A stretch of 64,000 nucleotides of DNA from positions 1 to 64,000 of the forward strand of contig NZ_AP028673.1 of NCBI RefSeq assembly GCF_041154505.1, read 5' to 3'. The first letter of the stretch is position 1. Each line of letters starts with the position of its first letter. This stretch comes from Acidovorax sp. A79. GTDB lineage: Bacteria > Pseudomonadota > Gammaproteobacteria > Burkholderiales > Burkholderiaceae_C. Shown here one piece after another: positions 9,200-19,505 of the stretch. A program made the position numbers and the translations under genes. The notes under the pieces are model-generated. The model was not told the DNA's origin. It made no database searches and saw only the letters and a program-made list of their open reading frames with translations.

Positions 9200-9227
9200 G
9201 ATACTACGTACCCGAATAAGTAGTATC
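9200..9227. promoter_or_regulatory. dyad operator between scoA and PAS-LuxR gene
   Basis: GATACTAC and GTAGTATC form perfect 8-bp arms separated by 12 bases, the only strong symmetry in the intergenic region. The position, 30 bases before scoA and 18 before the regulator gene, fits a site bound by the neighbouring LuxR-type protein to control both. Confidence 0.55.
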
Positions 9228-9244
9228 CCCTAAAGATTTGCACT

Positions 9245-9787
9245 ATGGACGTTGATTACCGGCTCGCTTTCGACATGGCTCCCGTGGGCCTGGTGCTGTC
9301 ACGCAACCGCACCATGGTCGATTGCAATCGGCAGGTCTGCGAGATGTTCGGCGCCTCGCGCGAGGTGCTGATCGGCCAGTCCTTCCAGGTACTTTATCCG
9401 AGCGCCGACGAGTATGAGCGCCTGGGCGCCCACATGGAGCCCATCCTGAACGCCAAGGGCCACTACGCCGACAACCGCATCATGAAGCGCGCCAACGGCG
9501 AGGTCTTCTGGTGCCATGTGTCGGGGCGCGCGCTCAATCGCAATGCACCGCATGAATCGGGCATCTGGAGCTTCGAGGACCTGAGTTCCCAGCGCCCCGT
9601 GAAAGCGGAGCTGACAGGCCGCGAACGCGAAGTGGCGGCACGCCTGCTGGAAGGCCTGACCTCCAAGGAGATCGGCCGCACGCTGGAGATCAGCCACCGC
9701 ACGGTGGAGATCTACCGCGCCCGCCTCATGCGCAAGTACAACGCGTCGACCGCAGCCGATCTCGTGCACAAGCTCCTGGCGGGCTGA
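9245..9787 (+). CDS. PAS domain LuxR-type transcriptional regulator
   Basis: Cytoplasmic regulator of 180 aa. Residues 1-110 form a PAS domain (FDMAPVGLVLSRNRTMVDCN, with the later EVFWCHVSGRALN block). Residues 120-180 are a LuxR-type helix-turn-helix with the signature LTGREREVAARLLEGLTSKE and HRTVEIYRARLMRKY. There is no receiver domain, so it probably senses a small molecule or redox state through PAS. Its divergent placement points to scoAB as target, possibly in response to ketone bodies or acyl-CoA status. The gene ends only four bases from the convergent pcaC. Confidence 0.88.
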   Translation: MDVDYRLAFDMAPVGLVLSRNRTMVDCNRQVCEMFGASREVLIGQSFQVLYPSADEYERLGAHMEPILNAKGHYADNRIMKRANGEVFWCHVSGRALNRNAPHESGIWSFEDLSSQRPVKAELTGREREVAARLLEGLTSKEIGRTLEISHRTVEIYRARLMRKYNASTAADLVHKLLAG

Positions 9788-9791
9788 AGCC

Positions 9792-10181
9792 TTATTTTTT
9801 CGGCCCGTCGATCACGTCGGCGGCCGTGCGGAAAGCCTCCACGGCGGTGGGCAGTCCGCAGTAGATGCTGGCATGCAGCAGCACCTCCTGGATCTCGGCC
9901 GCCGTGGCGCCGTTGTTGAGTGCACCGCGCACATGGCCCTTGAGCTCGTGCTGCTTGCCCAGCGCGGTGAGGAACGCCACGGTGATCAGGCTGCGCGTCT
10001 TCATGTCCAGCCCCGGGCGCTGCCAGACATCGCCCCAGGCATTGCGGGTGATGAACTCCTGGATCGGCTGGGTGAACTCCGTGGCATTGCCAAAGGCATT
10101 GGCCACGAAGTCCTCGCCCATGACCTGCTTGCGCGTGGCCAGGCCTTTGTCGAAATCCTTGGAGGATGGGGGTTGCGTCAT
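9792..10181 (-). CDS. pcaC: 4-carboxymuconolactone decarboxylase
   Basis: Enzyme of the beta-ketoadipate pathway that decarboxylates gamma-carboxymuconolactone to 3-oxoadipate enol-lactone, 129 aa. The all-helical CMD/AhpD fold is recognised by PGLDMKTRSLITVAFLTALG and GALNNGATAAEIQEVLLHASIYCG; the usual peroxidase CxxC is absent, as in true PcaC. The start chosen is the ATG at 10181 (MTQPPSSKDFDKG), which matches the family; upstream in-frame sequence is Arg-rich and not conserved-looking. No other pca genes are in the window, so it is isolated from the rest of the pathway. Confidence 0.87.
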   Translation of the reverse strand: MTQPPSSKDFDKGLATRKQVMGEDFVANAFGNATEFTQPIQEFITRNAWGDVWQRPGLDMKTRSLITVAFLTALGKQHELKGHVRGALNNGATAAEIQEVLLHASIYCGLPTAVEAFRTAADVIDGPKK

Positions 10182-10301
10182 GCGGGCTCTCCGGTTCGGT
10201 TTTGGGGCCGCCATGGTAGCCGCCCTGCCCTCCCGAAAAGCACAACGCCACCAGCCCTTCCCCAAGGAGGCCAGGCCGGTGGCGTCGTCAGTCCGGGGGG
10301 C

Positions 10302-12621
<2,320 letters not shown>

Positions 12622-12705
12622 CAAACCACAAAGGCCGGTAGCTTCACGGGCTTGGATGGATAGTCGCCAGCCTGCGCAAGGCACGCTGCAGGCGCTATCA
12701 ATAGC

Positions 12706-12756
12706 GTAGCTTCCAGCGCCTTGCAGGTAAGCGCTAGAGGCCATTTTTGCTTGAAA
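12706..12756. repeat. dispersed hairpin repeat, copy A
   Basis: GTAGC, then AGCGCCTTGCAGGTAAGCGC-type stem (AGCGC / GCGCT), then GGCC and TTGAAA. Aligned over 50 bases with the copy at 52559-52608 it agrees at 37 positions without gaps. It lies in the 275-base gap between katG and the dehydrogenase, which otherwise holds no gene. Confidence 0.7.
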
Positions 12757-12787
12757 ATTTTGCTCACGAGCATGTCCCCCGCCCTGG

Positions 12788-13732
12788 CTACGCGGCTGGG
12801 GCGGCTGCCGCCTCACCGGCCAGCACGGCGAGCAGGTTCTGGGCCGCGCCCACGCCCATGTTCACGTAGGCGTCGCTCGTCACGCCGCCGATGTGCGGGC
12901 TGAGGATGAAATTCTTCTCGCCCTGGAACGGGTGGCCGGCCACCATGGGCTCCACCGCAAAACTGTCCAGGCCGGCCGCCATCACCTGGCCCGAGCGCAC
13001 GGCCGCCAGCAGCGCGGCTTCGTCGATGAGGCCGCCGCGGGCGGTGTTCACCACGATGACGCCGCGCTTGCACTGTGAGAGCGTGGCGGCATTCAGCATG
13101 CCGCGGTTCTCGTCGGTCAGCGGGCAGTGCAAGGACACGGCATCGGCCTCGCGCCAGATCGTTTCGAGCGGAACGCTCTGCACGTAGTCGGGCAGGTTCT
13201 TGGCGAACGGGTCGAAACCGATCACGCGCATGCCCAACGCATCGGCCATCTTCGCAAAGCGCAGGCCGATGGCGCCCAGGCCCACCAGGCCCACCGTGCG
13301 GCCGTAGAGCTCCAGGCTCTTGTGCGTGGCCTTGTCCCAGTGGCCGGCATGCATGCGTGCATCCAGCTGCACCACCGACTTGGCACAGGCCAGCAGCAGC
13401 GCCAGCGCCTGCTCGGCCACGGCCGCGGCATTGGCGCCCACGGCAGCCACCACCTCGATGCCGCGCGCCTGGGCCGCCACCTTGTCGATGGTGTCGGTGC
13501 CGCTGCCGTGCTTGGAGATCACCTTGAGCGAAGGCGCCGCGTCCATCACGGCCGGGCCCACCTTGCCGTAGCGCACGATGATGGCCACCGGGTCGTGTTG
13601 CCTGGCCAGGGCGACCATGTCGTCTTCGGTCGGCGTCTTGCCGGCGTAGATGACTACGTAGCCGGAGAGCAGGCCAAGCGCCTGCTGCGCCAGGTCGGCG
13701 CCCGTGACGATGATGGCGGGGTTGGTGCTCAC
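12788..13732 (-). CDS. D-2-hydroxyacid dehydrogenase
   Basis: NAD(P)-dependent 2-hydroxyacid dehydrogenase, 314 aa, related to phosphoglycerate and hydroxypyruvate reductases. The cofactor motif GLVGLGAIGLRFA lies near residue 140, the substrate Arg in NTARGGLIDE near 230, and the catalytic His in LSPHIGGVTSDAY near 280. The start is a GTG at 13732 that overlaps the stop of the upstream RraA-like gene (GTGA), so the two are translationally coupled. With that aldolase and the Bug receptor it makes a small catabolic set, perhaps for a branched 2-oxo-dicarboxylate or sugar acid. Confidence 0.88.
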   Translation of the reverse strand: MSTNPAIIVTGADLAQQALGLLSGYVVIYAGKTPTEDDMVALARQHDPVAIIVRYGKVGPAVMDAAPSLKVISKHGSGTDTIDKVAAQARGIEVVAAVGANAAAVAEQALALLLACAKSVVQLDARMHAGHWDKATHKSLELYGRTVGLVGLGAIGLRFAKMADALGMRVIGFDPFAKNLPDYVQSVPLETIWREADAVSLHCPLTDENRGMLNAATLSQCKRGVIVVNTARGGLIDEAALLAAVRSGQVMAAGLDSFAVEPMVAGHPFQGEKNFILSPHIGGVTSDAYVNMGVGAAQNLLAVLAGEAAAAPAA

Positions 13733-14415
13733 AGCGACTCCCCTTCCGCCAGGACACCCGCCGCACGCAGCGCGGCGGGCAGCCACTTGGAGGCCGTGTC
13801 GCCACGGGCGATGGCGTCGATGCGGGCGGCTTCATCAGCCACCTTCTTGTCGGCCAGGGCCATCATGCCGGGGGCCTTGGCGCGCTCGATCACGACCACG
13901 CCGTCGGCATCGCCCACCACCAGGTCGCCGGGGTTCACCGTGGCGCCGCCGGCGGAGATGGGGTGGTTGATGCGGCCGGGCACGTACTTGGTGGGCCCGG
14001 CGGGATTGAAGCCCGCGCTGAACACGGGGAAGTCCAGTTCCAGGATCTCGAGCTTGTCGCGGATGGCCGCGTCCACGATCACGCCGGCCAGGCCTCGCTT
14101 CTTGCAGGCGCTGAGCATCAGCGTGCCCATGAGGGCGGCGGTCAGGTCGCCCTTGCCGTCGATCACCAGCACGTCGCCCGGCTGGGCCAGCGCAATGGCG
14201 GCGTGGATCATGAGGTTGTCGCCGGGGCGCACTTCCACGGTGAAGGCCGGGCCGGCCACCTTCATGCCCTGGTGCACCGGGGCCACGCGGCCATGCATCG
14301 TGCCGCGGCGGCCCGCCACGTCGGCCAGGATGGCGGCCTGGAAGGTCGCGGCTTTGCGCACGACCTCGGCGCTCACGCGGTCGATGTCACGGATGATGTC
14401 GGAGAGTTGGCTCAT
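13729..14415 (-). CDS. RraA-like aldolase / dimethylmenaquinone methyltransferase-fold protein
   Basis: 228 aa protein of the RraA-like superfamily, which includes 4-hydroxy-4-methyl-2-oxoglutarate (HMG) and 4-carboxy-4-hydroxy-2-oxoadipate aldolases. The typical blocks are GDNLMIHAAIALAQPGDVLV, GKGDLTAALMGTLM and GVIVDAAIRDK, whose Arg-Asp pair binds substrate and metal in HMG aldolases. GDADGVVVIE follows. An aldolase role is more likely than RNase E inhibition because the length exceeds the roughly 160 aa of RraA and the neighbours are catabolic. It overlaps the downstream dehydrogenase by 4 bases. The 275 bases upstream to the Bug gene hold no evident gene. Confidence 0.82.
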   Translation of the reverse strand: MSQLSDIIRDIDRVSAEVVRKAATFQAAILADVAGRRGTMHGRVAPVHQGMKVAGPAFTVEVRPGDNLMIHAAIALAQPGDVLVIDGKGDLTAALMGTLMLSACKKRGLAGVIVDAAIRDKLEILELDFPVFSAGFNPAGPTKYVPGRINHPISAGGATVNPGDLVVGDADGVVVIERAKAPGMMALADKKVADEAARIDAIARGDTASKWLPAALRAAGVLAEGESL

Positions 14416-14690
14416 GGTGAATTCCTTGTAGAGAGCACGGAAAACGGTGGGGCCTGCGCGGCTGCGGCGGTGGCACGGTGTCAGCTACGCAATGCCCATG
14501 CCGCAGCGCGACCGCGGACGTGGAGCGGCTGCAGGCAATGCGGTTGGAAAAAGATGGACGGGCGACGTGTGGGGCCCGGGCGTGGGGCGCGCTTGGCATT
14601 TCAACGGATCGCTGGGCGGGGAGCCGCAGGCAGTGCGGTACACGGCAAGGCTCCCCAAGGAGACGGGCCTGTTGAAGGCAATGCCCTAAA

Positions 14691-15698
14691 TCAGTCCAGG
14701 CTGGCGCCCGAGTCCTTGACGATCTTGCCCCAGCGCGGAACCTCGGTGCGCAGCAGCTGGCCGAACTGATCGGCCGGGCCGCCCAGCACGTCGCCACCTT
14801 CGGAGCGCAGCTTGTCGGCCACCTCGGCATGCTGCAGCGCCTGGTTGATGGCCTTGTTCAGCTGCGCCACGATGGGTGCGGGCGTGCCGGCGGGCGCCAG
14901 AATCCCGAACCAGGTCACGGCCTCGAAGCCCTTGTAGCCGGACTCGGCCAGCGTGGGCACGTCCGGCAATTGCGACGAACGCTTGGCCGACGTGATGGCC
15001 AACACCTTGAGCTTGCCGTTGCGCACCTGGCCCAGCAGCGTGGGCACGGAGGACATGTACAGATCGATCTGCCCGCCCACCAGGTCGGTCATGGCCTGGG
15101 CCGCGCCCTTGTAGGGGATGTGGCGCAGCTTGATGCCCGCCGCGTTCTCGGCCAGCTCGCCGGCCAGGTGGGCCACCGTGCCGTTGCCCGAGTAGCCCAG
15201 CGTGAGTGCATCGGGCTTGCCCTTGGATGCAGCCACCACATCGGCAAAGGTCTTGTAGGGCGAATTGGCCGGCGCGGCGATCACGATGGGCGACGACGAC
15301 ACCAGCGCCACGGGCACCAGGTCCTTGATGGGGTCGTAGGGCAGCTTGGGGTACAGCGTGGGGTTGATCGCCAAGTTGCTGGTCTGGCCCATGACCAGGG
15401 TGTAGCCGTCAGGGGCCGACTTGGCCGCGGCGTCCACGCCCAGGTTGCCGCCCGCGCCGGGGCGGTTGTCCACGATCACATTCCACTTGTTCTGGTCCGT
15501 GAGCTTTTGCGCCACGGTGCGCGCGATCATGTCGGTGCCGCCGCCGGGCGGGAACGGCACGATCAGGCGGATGGGCTTGTTCGGGTAAGCGGCCTGCGCC
15601 AGGGCTGCGCCTGCGGGTGCGGCCAGGGCGGCAAGGCCCAGCACCGCATGGCACAGGTGCGCGCCGACGGCACGCGAAAGCGATGAAAAAGCTGGCAT
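14691..15698 (-). CDS. Bug-family tripartite tricarboxylate receptor
   Basis: Periplasmic solute-binding protein of the Bug (TctC-like) family, 335 aa. A Sec signal peptide ends near residue 37 (AALAQAAYP). The family marker YPNKPIRLIVPFPPGGGTDM follows directly, then NRPGAGGNLGVDAAAKSAPDGYT and HIPYKGAAQAMTDLVGGQID. GGAGACAAAT precedes the ATG as ribosome site. No TctA/TctB membrane partners are nearby, as is usual for orphan Bug receptors of Comamonadaceae. It is divergent from an IclR regulator and upstream of the RraA-like and dehydrogenase genes, so it probably binds their substrate, a carboxylate. Confidence 0.92.
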   Translation of the reverse strand: MPAFSSLSRAVGAHLCHAVLGLAALAAPAGAALAQAAYPNKPIRLIVPFPPGGGTDMIARTVAQKLTDQNKWNVIVDNRPGAGGNLGVDAAAKSAPDGYTLVMGQTSNLAINPTLYPKLPYDPIKDLVPVALVSSSPIVIAAPANSPYKTFADVVAASKGKPDALTLGYSGNGTVAHLAGELAENAAGIKLRHIPYKGAAQAMTDLVGGQIDLYMSSVPTLLGQVRNGKLKVLAITSAKRSSQLPDVPTLAESGYKGFEAVTWFGILAPAGTPAPIVAQLNKAINQALQHAEVADKLRSEGGDVLGGPADQFGQLLRTEVPRWGKIVKDSGASLD

Positions 15699-15783
15699 GG
15701 ATTTGTCTCCGTTTATGGTGGTGCTTCACGCCGGTCCGCAGAACCTGCGAGGGCCCGGCGCCGTGGCCGCGACTTTACGCAGA

Positions 15784-15822
15784 CGTTTCAACCCATACAA
15801 TGCAGTTGCATACAGTGAAACG
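15784..15822. promoter_or_regulatory. IclR-type operator and promoter in Bug/iclR gap
   Basis: CGTTTCA and TGAAACG form perfect outer 7-bp arms. Inside lies ATGCAGTTGCAT, a 5-bp-arm dyad, and the direct repeat CATACAATG / CATACAGTG at 15794 and 15809. TACAAT at 15796-15801 with TTTACG 16 bases upstream is a possible promoter for the IclR gene, so binding here would give autoregulation. Confidence 0.5.
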
Positions 15823-15831
15823 AATGGCACC

Positions 15832-16647
15832 ATGAGCAACAGCCCCCGCCAGCCCGCACACCCTCCGCTGCCCCGCGCGCCCCAGCCTGCCGCACCGGCC
15901 TCCGCAGGCGAGGCCGAGCCCTCCGGGGGCGTCATCGCCGTCACCCGGGCCCTGCAGGTGCTGGAGGCCTTTGCCCTGGGCGAGTCCAGCCTGCCGCTGG
16001 CCGAGCTGAGCCGCCGCTGCGGCCTGCACAAGACCACGGTGCTGCGCCTGGCGCGCACGCTGGCGCAGTCGGGCTTCATGGTGCAGCGCGAGGACGGCGA
16101 CTGGCGCCTGGGCCCGGCCGCGGGCTGGCTGGGCGCGCGCTACCAGGCGGGCTTTGACGTGCAGAACGTGCTGGAGCCCGCGCTGCGCGAACTGACCCAC
16201 GCCACGGGCGAAAGCGCGGCTTTCTACGTGCGCGAGGGGAACGTGCGGACCTGCCTGGTGCGCGTGGAGGGCCCCCAGGCGCTGCGCCACCACGCCCGCA
16301 TGGGCGAAGGCCTGCCGCTGGACAAGGGCTCGCCGGGCCGCGTGATCCTGGCGTTCTCGGGCGAGCCAGGCAAGGCCTATGAAGACATCCGCAGGAAGGG
16401 CTACCACTGGTCCATCGGCGAACGCGAGCAAGGCGTGGCCACGGTGTCGGCGCCGGTGTTCGGCATGCACTGGCGCCTGATGGGCTCGGTGTGCATCTCC
16501 GGCCCCGCATCGCGCCTGCCGGCCGAAAAGCTCGAAGCCCTGGCCCAGACGGTGATCGGCGCCGCGACGCAGCTGTCGTATGCGCTGGCGGGCAACACGG
16601 CAGCGCCCGCGCAAAGCCCCGTGCGCGCCACGCAGTGGCATCCCTGA
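15832..16647 (+). CDS. IclR-family transcriptional regulator
   Basis: 271 aa regulator. After a Pro/Ala-rich leader of about 35 residues comes the IclR winged helix: VIAVTRALQVLEAFALG, LPLAELSRRCGLHKTTVLRL and a wing RLGPAAGWLG. The effector domain from about residue 115 has ESAAFYVREGNVRTCLVRVEG, LDKGSPGRVILAF and the late FGMHWRLMGSVCISGPASRL. The start used is the ATG at 15832; upstream frame is promoter. It probably controls the divergent Bug-RraA-dehydrogenase genes in response to their substrate. Confidence 0.9.
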   Translation: MSNSPRQPAHPPLPRAPQPAAPASAGEAEPSGGVIAVTRALQVLEAFALGESSLPLAELSRRCGLHKTTVLRLARTLAQSGFMVQREDGDWRLGPAAGWLGARYQAGFDVQNVLEPALRELTHATGESAAFYVREGNVRTCLVRVEGPQALRHHARMGEGLPLDKGSPGRVILAFSGEPGKAYEDIRRKGYHWSIGEREQGVATVSAPVFGMHWRLMGSVCISGPASRLPAEKLEALAQTVIGAATQLSYALAGNTAAPAQSPVRATQWHP

Positions 16648-16699
16648 ATCCCGGATACTGATGCCTGCCACCTACTGAAAAATCGACAAGGAGACCCCT

Positions 16700-17281
16700 G
16701 TGACCCGCTACCCTGTGCCCTCGCTCGACAGCCTGCCCGAAGACATCCGCGTCCGCATCCTCGAAGTGCAGGAGAAGGCTGGCTTCATCCCCAACGTGTT
16801 CCTGGCGTTTGCCCGGCGCCCGGCCGAGTGGCGCGCGTTTTTTGCGTACCACGATGCGCTCATGCTCAAGGAAGAAGGCAGCCTCACCAAGGGCGAGCGC
16901 GAGATGATCGTCACCACCACCAGCGCCGCCAACCAGTGCCTGTACTGCGTGGTGGCGCATGGCGCCATCCTGCGCATCTACGAAAAGAAGCCTTTCCTGG
17001 CCGACCAGGTGGCGGTCAACCACCGCAAGGCCGACATCACGCCGCGCCAGCGCGCCATGCTCGACTTCGCGATGAAGGTCTGCGAACGCTCGCACGAGAT
17101 CGAGGATGCCGACTTCGCCGCGCTGCACGCCCACGGCTTCGACGACGAGGACATCTGGGACATCGCGGCCATCACCGCGTTCTTCGGCCTGTCCAACCGC
17201 ATGGCCAGCTTCGCGGGCATGCTGCCCAATCCCGAGTTCTACCTGATGGGCCGCGTGCCCAAGGCCAAGCCGGCCGCCTGA
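16700..17281 (+). CDS. peroxidase-related protein of the AhpD/CMD fold
   Basis: 193 aa alkylhydroperoxidase-like protein. The redox motif is Cys80-x-x-Cys83 in NQCLYCVVAHGAIL, with the conserved Glu and His of the AhpD proton relay nearby (GEREMIVTTTSAAN). DIWDIAAITAFFGLSNRMASF is the typical C-terminal helix of the peroxidase-related subfamily. AAGGAGACC precedes the ATG. It likely reduces hydroperoxides or disulfides in the cytoplasm. The following secreted gene starts 4 bases after its stop and could be cotranscribed. Confidence 0.87.
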   Translation: MTRYPVPSLDSLPEDIRVRILEVQEKAGFIPNVFLAFARRPAEWRAFFAYHDALMLKEEGSLTKGEREMIVTTTSAANQCLYCVVAHGAILRIYEKKPFLADQVAVNHRKADITPRQRAMLDFAMKVCERSHEIEDADFAALHAHGFDDEDIWDIAAITAFFGLSNRMASFAGMLPNPEFYLMGRVPKAKPAA

Positions 17282-17285
17282 CGCC

Positions 17286-17996
17286 ATGCGCGCCGCGCCC
17301 GGGGCCTTGCTGCTGGCGCTCGCCTTCACGGCGGGTGCGGCGCGGTGCGCCGGGTTCGGGCCTCCCGCCGGAACGCTGGCCGTGCACCCACTGCCCTTGG
17401 CCGTGCCCCCCGGTGCGCTGTCGCCGCTGCTGTCGTCCACGCTCTACCGCAGCGGGGACGCGGCACCGGCCTACTACCTGGGCGCGGGCGCGGGCATACC
17501 ACGGCTGCAGATCGCGGACTCCCCCGGCGCCACGGCATGGAAGGTGGTGCCTGATACGGACTGCGCCCACCTGGAACCGGTGCCCGTCGCAGCGCTGCAG
17601 GCACCGGCCGTGCAGCCCGTCATGGTGCGGCAGAACCCGCTGCCCATGGACTGCGCGGCCGCATTCGAGGGCAGTTGCACCAGCCGCGACGGCCAGCTGC
17701 GCATCGCCACCGCGTTCCAGGGCACGCACCGCAAGGCCCGCGTGGGCGGCGGCTTCTTCGGCACCGAAGGCCGCATCGACAGCACTTTCTATACGGGCGT
17801 GCGCACCCTGGTCATCGAACACCGGCCAACGGGCCGGATGCTGCGCATGCAGGAAAGCCTGTCCGACACCAATGGCTACAGCGCACCACAGACCGCGGTC
17901 CGCTACCTGCCCGAGTTGCGGCGGGTGCTGCTGCTGGGCGCAGCGCAGGAGCGCGGCGTGCCGCTGGCCCACTGCATCGCGCTGCCGGCCGATTGA
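17286..17996 (+). CDS. secreted hypothetical protein
   Basis: 236 aa with a likely signal peptide (MRAAPGALLLALAFTAGAARCAG). A Cys at residue 21 lacks a clear lipobox, so lipoprotein status is uncertain. The mature part has four further cysteines (DTDCAH, MDCAAAFEGSCTS, AHCIALP), consistent with disulfides in the periplasm. GGGFFGTEGRIDSTFYTGVRTLVIEHR suggests a beta-rich fold. I do not recognise a family. It follows the peroxidase-related gene by 4 bases, so periplasmic redox or envelope roles are possible but unproven. Confidence 0.72.
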   Translation: MRAAPGALLLALAFTAGAARCAGFGPPAGTLAVHPLPLAVPPGALSPLLSSTLYRSGDAAPAYYLGAGAGIPRLQIADSPGATAWKVVPDTDCAHLEPVPVAALQAPAVQPVMVRQNPLPMDCAAAFEGSCTSRDGQLRIATAFQGTHRKARVGGGFFGTEGRIDSTFYTGVRTLVIEHRPTGRMLRMQESLSDTNGYSAPQTAVRYLPELRRVLLLGAAQERGVPLAHCIALPAD

Positions 17997-18020
17997 GCCC
18001 GCGGGCCGTCCGCCACCGCC

Positions 18021-18440
18021 TCAGCTGACCAGCGCCCGCATCCAGTCAGGCAGTTCCGTGGCCTTCTGCTGCGGAAAATCCACCCAGATCGTCGTGGCGC
18101 CGCCCGCGGCGCAGACCACGCCCGGCTGGTCCGCCCGCTCCATCGTGCCCCAGGTCTCGAACGTGGTGCGGCCCGGATCGCTCACATAGAGCTTGAGCAG
18201 CACGTCGGCCGGGTATTCGAGCTGGCGGTAGAAGTTGCAGAAGGCGTTGACGATCACCGGACCCTGCCCGTGCGGGTCGGGGTTGCAGCCCACGGACACC
18301 ATCCAGTCGATGCGCGCCGTTTCCAGGTAGCGGAAATACACGGTGTTGTTCACATGGCCCATGGCGTCCATGTCGCCCCAGCGCACGGGAAAGCGCATTT
18401 CATGGACGAGTTTCTTGACCTCAGGGATTTCGATCTTCAT
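18021..18440 (-). CDS. acyl-CoA thioesterase, 4HBT hotdog family
   Basis: 139 aa thioesterase of the YbgC/FadM type. The signature RWGDMDAMGHVNNTVYFRYL lies at residues 20-39; Asp25, His29 and Asn31 are the expected active-site residues. The start is the ATG at 18440 (MKIEIPEVKK), fitting family length. It probably hydrolyses acyl-CoA esters in the cytoplasm. It lies downstream of the SDR in the same direction, separated by about 140 bases that carry a structured repeat, so some transcription may read through. Confidence 0.9.
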   Translation of the reverse strand: MKIEIPEVKKLVHEMRFPVRWGDMDAMGHVNNTVYFRYLETARIDWMVSVGCNPDPHGQGPVIVNAFCNFYRQLEYPADVLLKLYVSDPGRTTFETWGTMERADQPGVVCAAGGATTIWVDFPQQKATELPDWMRALVS

Positions 18441-18495
18441 CGTTGACTCAGTTGTTTGCACGATCACGGCCTACGCAGCTGGCGCGCCCCACCCA

Positions 18496-18580
18496 ACACC
18501 CGTGCCACCGTGGAACTGGCCCTGCCAGACCGCGGGGTGGAGTCTCCCTCAGGGAGAAGGCGCGCAGCGACTCAGGGGGA
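18496..18580 (-). repeat. GC-rich structured repeat after SDR stop, copy 1
   Basis: Read on the minus strand it starts CCCCCTGAGTCGCTGCGCGC right after the SDR stop, then a TCCCTGAGGGA hairpin and a CTGGCAGGGCCAG hairpin. It matches, in the same order and orientation relative to the upstream gene, the element at 54972-55046. Confidence 0.65.
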
Positions 18581-18582
18581 AC

Positions 18583-19365
18583 CTATACCGCAAAACCGTC
18601 GTCCGCCGCAATGACCGCGCCGTTGATGAAATGGCTCTGGTCGCTGGCCAGCATCACCAGCAGCGCGTCCAGGTCTTGCGCGTTTCCCACGCGCTTGCGG
18701 GGCAGCATGTCGATGAGCTTCTTGCCCTGCTCGGTGTTCCAGTGGTGGTGGTTGATCTCGGTGTCGATGTAGCCGGGGCAGATCGCGTTCACGTTGATGC
18801 CGAACTTGCCCCACTCCATGGCCATGGCCTTGGTCATCTGCACCACGGCGGCCTTGCTCATGCAGTAGGCGCCGATCTGCGGCAGCACCTTGAGTCCGGC
18901 CATCGAGGCGATGTTGATGATGCGCCCGCCCGTGAAGCTGCCAGGCGCGGCGCCGCGCGAGCGGGCTAGCATGCGCTTGCCCACCTCCTGCGCGACGAAG
19001 AACGCACCCTTCACGTTGGTGTCGAAGATGAAGTCGTAGTCCTCGGGCGTCACGTCCTGGATGCGCTGCGTGGTGCTCACGCCCGAGTTGTTCACGAGGA
19101 TGTCGATGGAGCCCATCTCCGTCTCGGCATGCGCCACGGCGGACTTGATCGAGGCATGGTCCGTCACGTCGAGTTCGATCACATGGGCATCGCCGCCCTC
19201 GCCTTCGATGCGTGCGCGCAGTTCCTTGAGCTTTTCGACCCGGCGGCTGGCCAGCACCACACCCGCACCGGCACGCGCCAGGGTGTGGGCGAACTGCGCG
19301 CCCAGGCCGCTGGAGGCGCCCGTGATGAAGGCCACGCGGCCGGACAAGTCGATGCTGTAAGCCAT
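18583..19365 (-). CDS. SDR-family oxidoreductase
   Basis: 260 aa short-chain dehydrogenase. The cofactor motif TGASSGLGAQF is at residue 15, the NNSG motif near 93, and the catalytic Tyr and Lys in AYCMSKAA near 165. ICPGYIDTEIN is the usual PG motif after beta-strand 6. ASRRVEKL after beta-2 suggests NADP(H) preference. With the thioesterase and the divergent ETF-QO it suggests acyl-CoA or 3-hydroxyacyl metabolism. A short palindrome in the divergent promoter points to TetR-type control. Confidence 0.9.
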   Translation of the reverse strand: MAYSIDLSGRVAFITGASSGLGAQFAHTLARAGAGVVLASRRVEKLKELRARIEGEGGDAHVIELDVTDHASIKSAVAHAETEMGSIDILVNNSGVSTTQRIQDVTPEDYDFIFDTNVKGAFFVAQEVGKRMLARSRGAAPGSFTGGRIINIASMAGLKVLPQIGAYCMSKAAVVQMTKAMAMEWGKFGINVNAICPGYIDTEINHHHWNTEQGKKLIDMLPRKRVGNAQDLDALLVMLASDQSHFINGAVIAADDGFAV

Positions 19366-19391
19366 TTAGAGTTTCCCCACTGATCAAAATA

Positions 19392-19403
19392 GAACGGTCG
19401 TTC
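19392..19403. promoter_or_regulatory. TetR-type operator GAACGnnCGTTC
   Basis: GAACG-GT-CGTTC, 5-bp perfect arms, lies 27 bases before the SDR start in the divergent region with ETF-QO. AACG-N-CGTT dyads are typical of TetR-family regulators of fatty-acid and phenylacetate catabolism (PsrA, PaaR type). No TetR gene is in the window. Confidence 0.5.
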
Positions 19404-19505
19404 GATTGTCTCTATTCCGTGAATACAATCAGTCGCCAGCCAGACAGGGCATTGCACCCTGCTCTGTAGAAAATAGCCCATTATCAAACGCCCGACGAGA
19501 AGCCC

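Noticed and set aside
8460..10181. scoAB plus pcaC as one beta-ketoadipate (pcaIJC) operon
   Set aside because: The CoA-transferase alpha subunit has the ScoA form, and a regulator gene on the other strand separates the genes.
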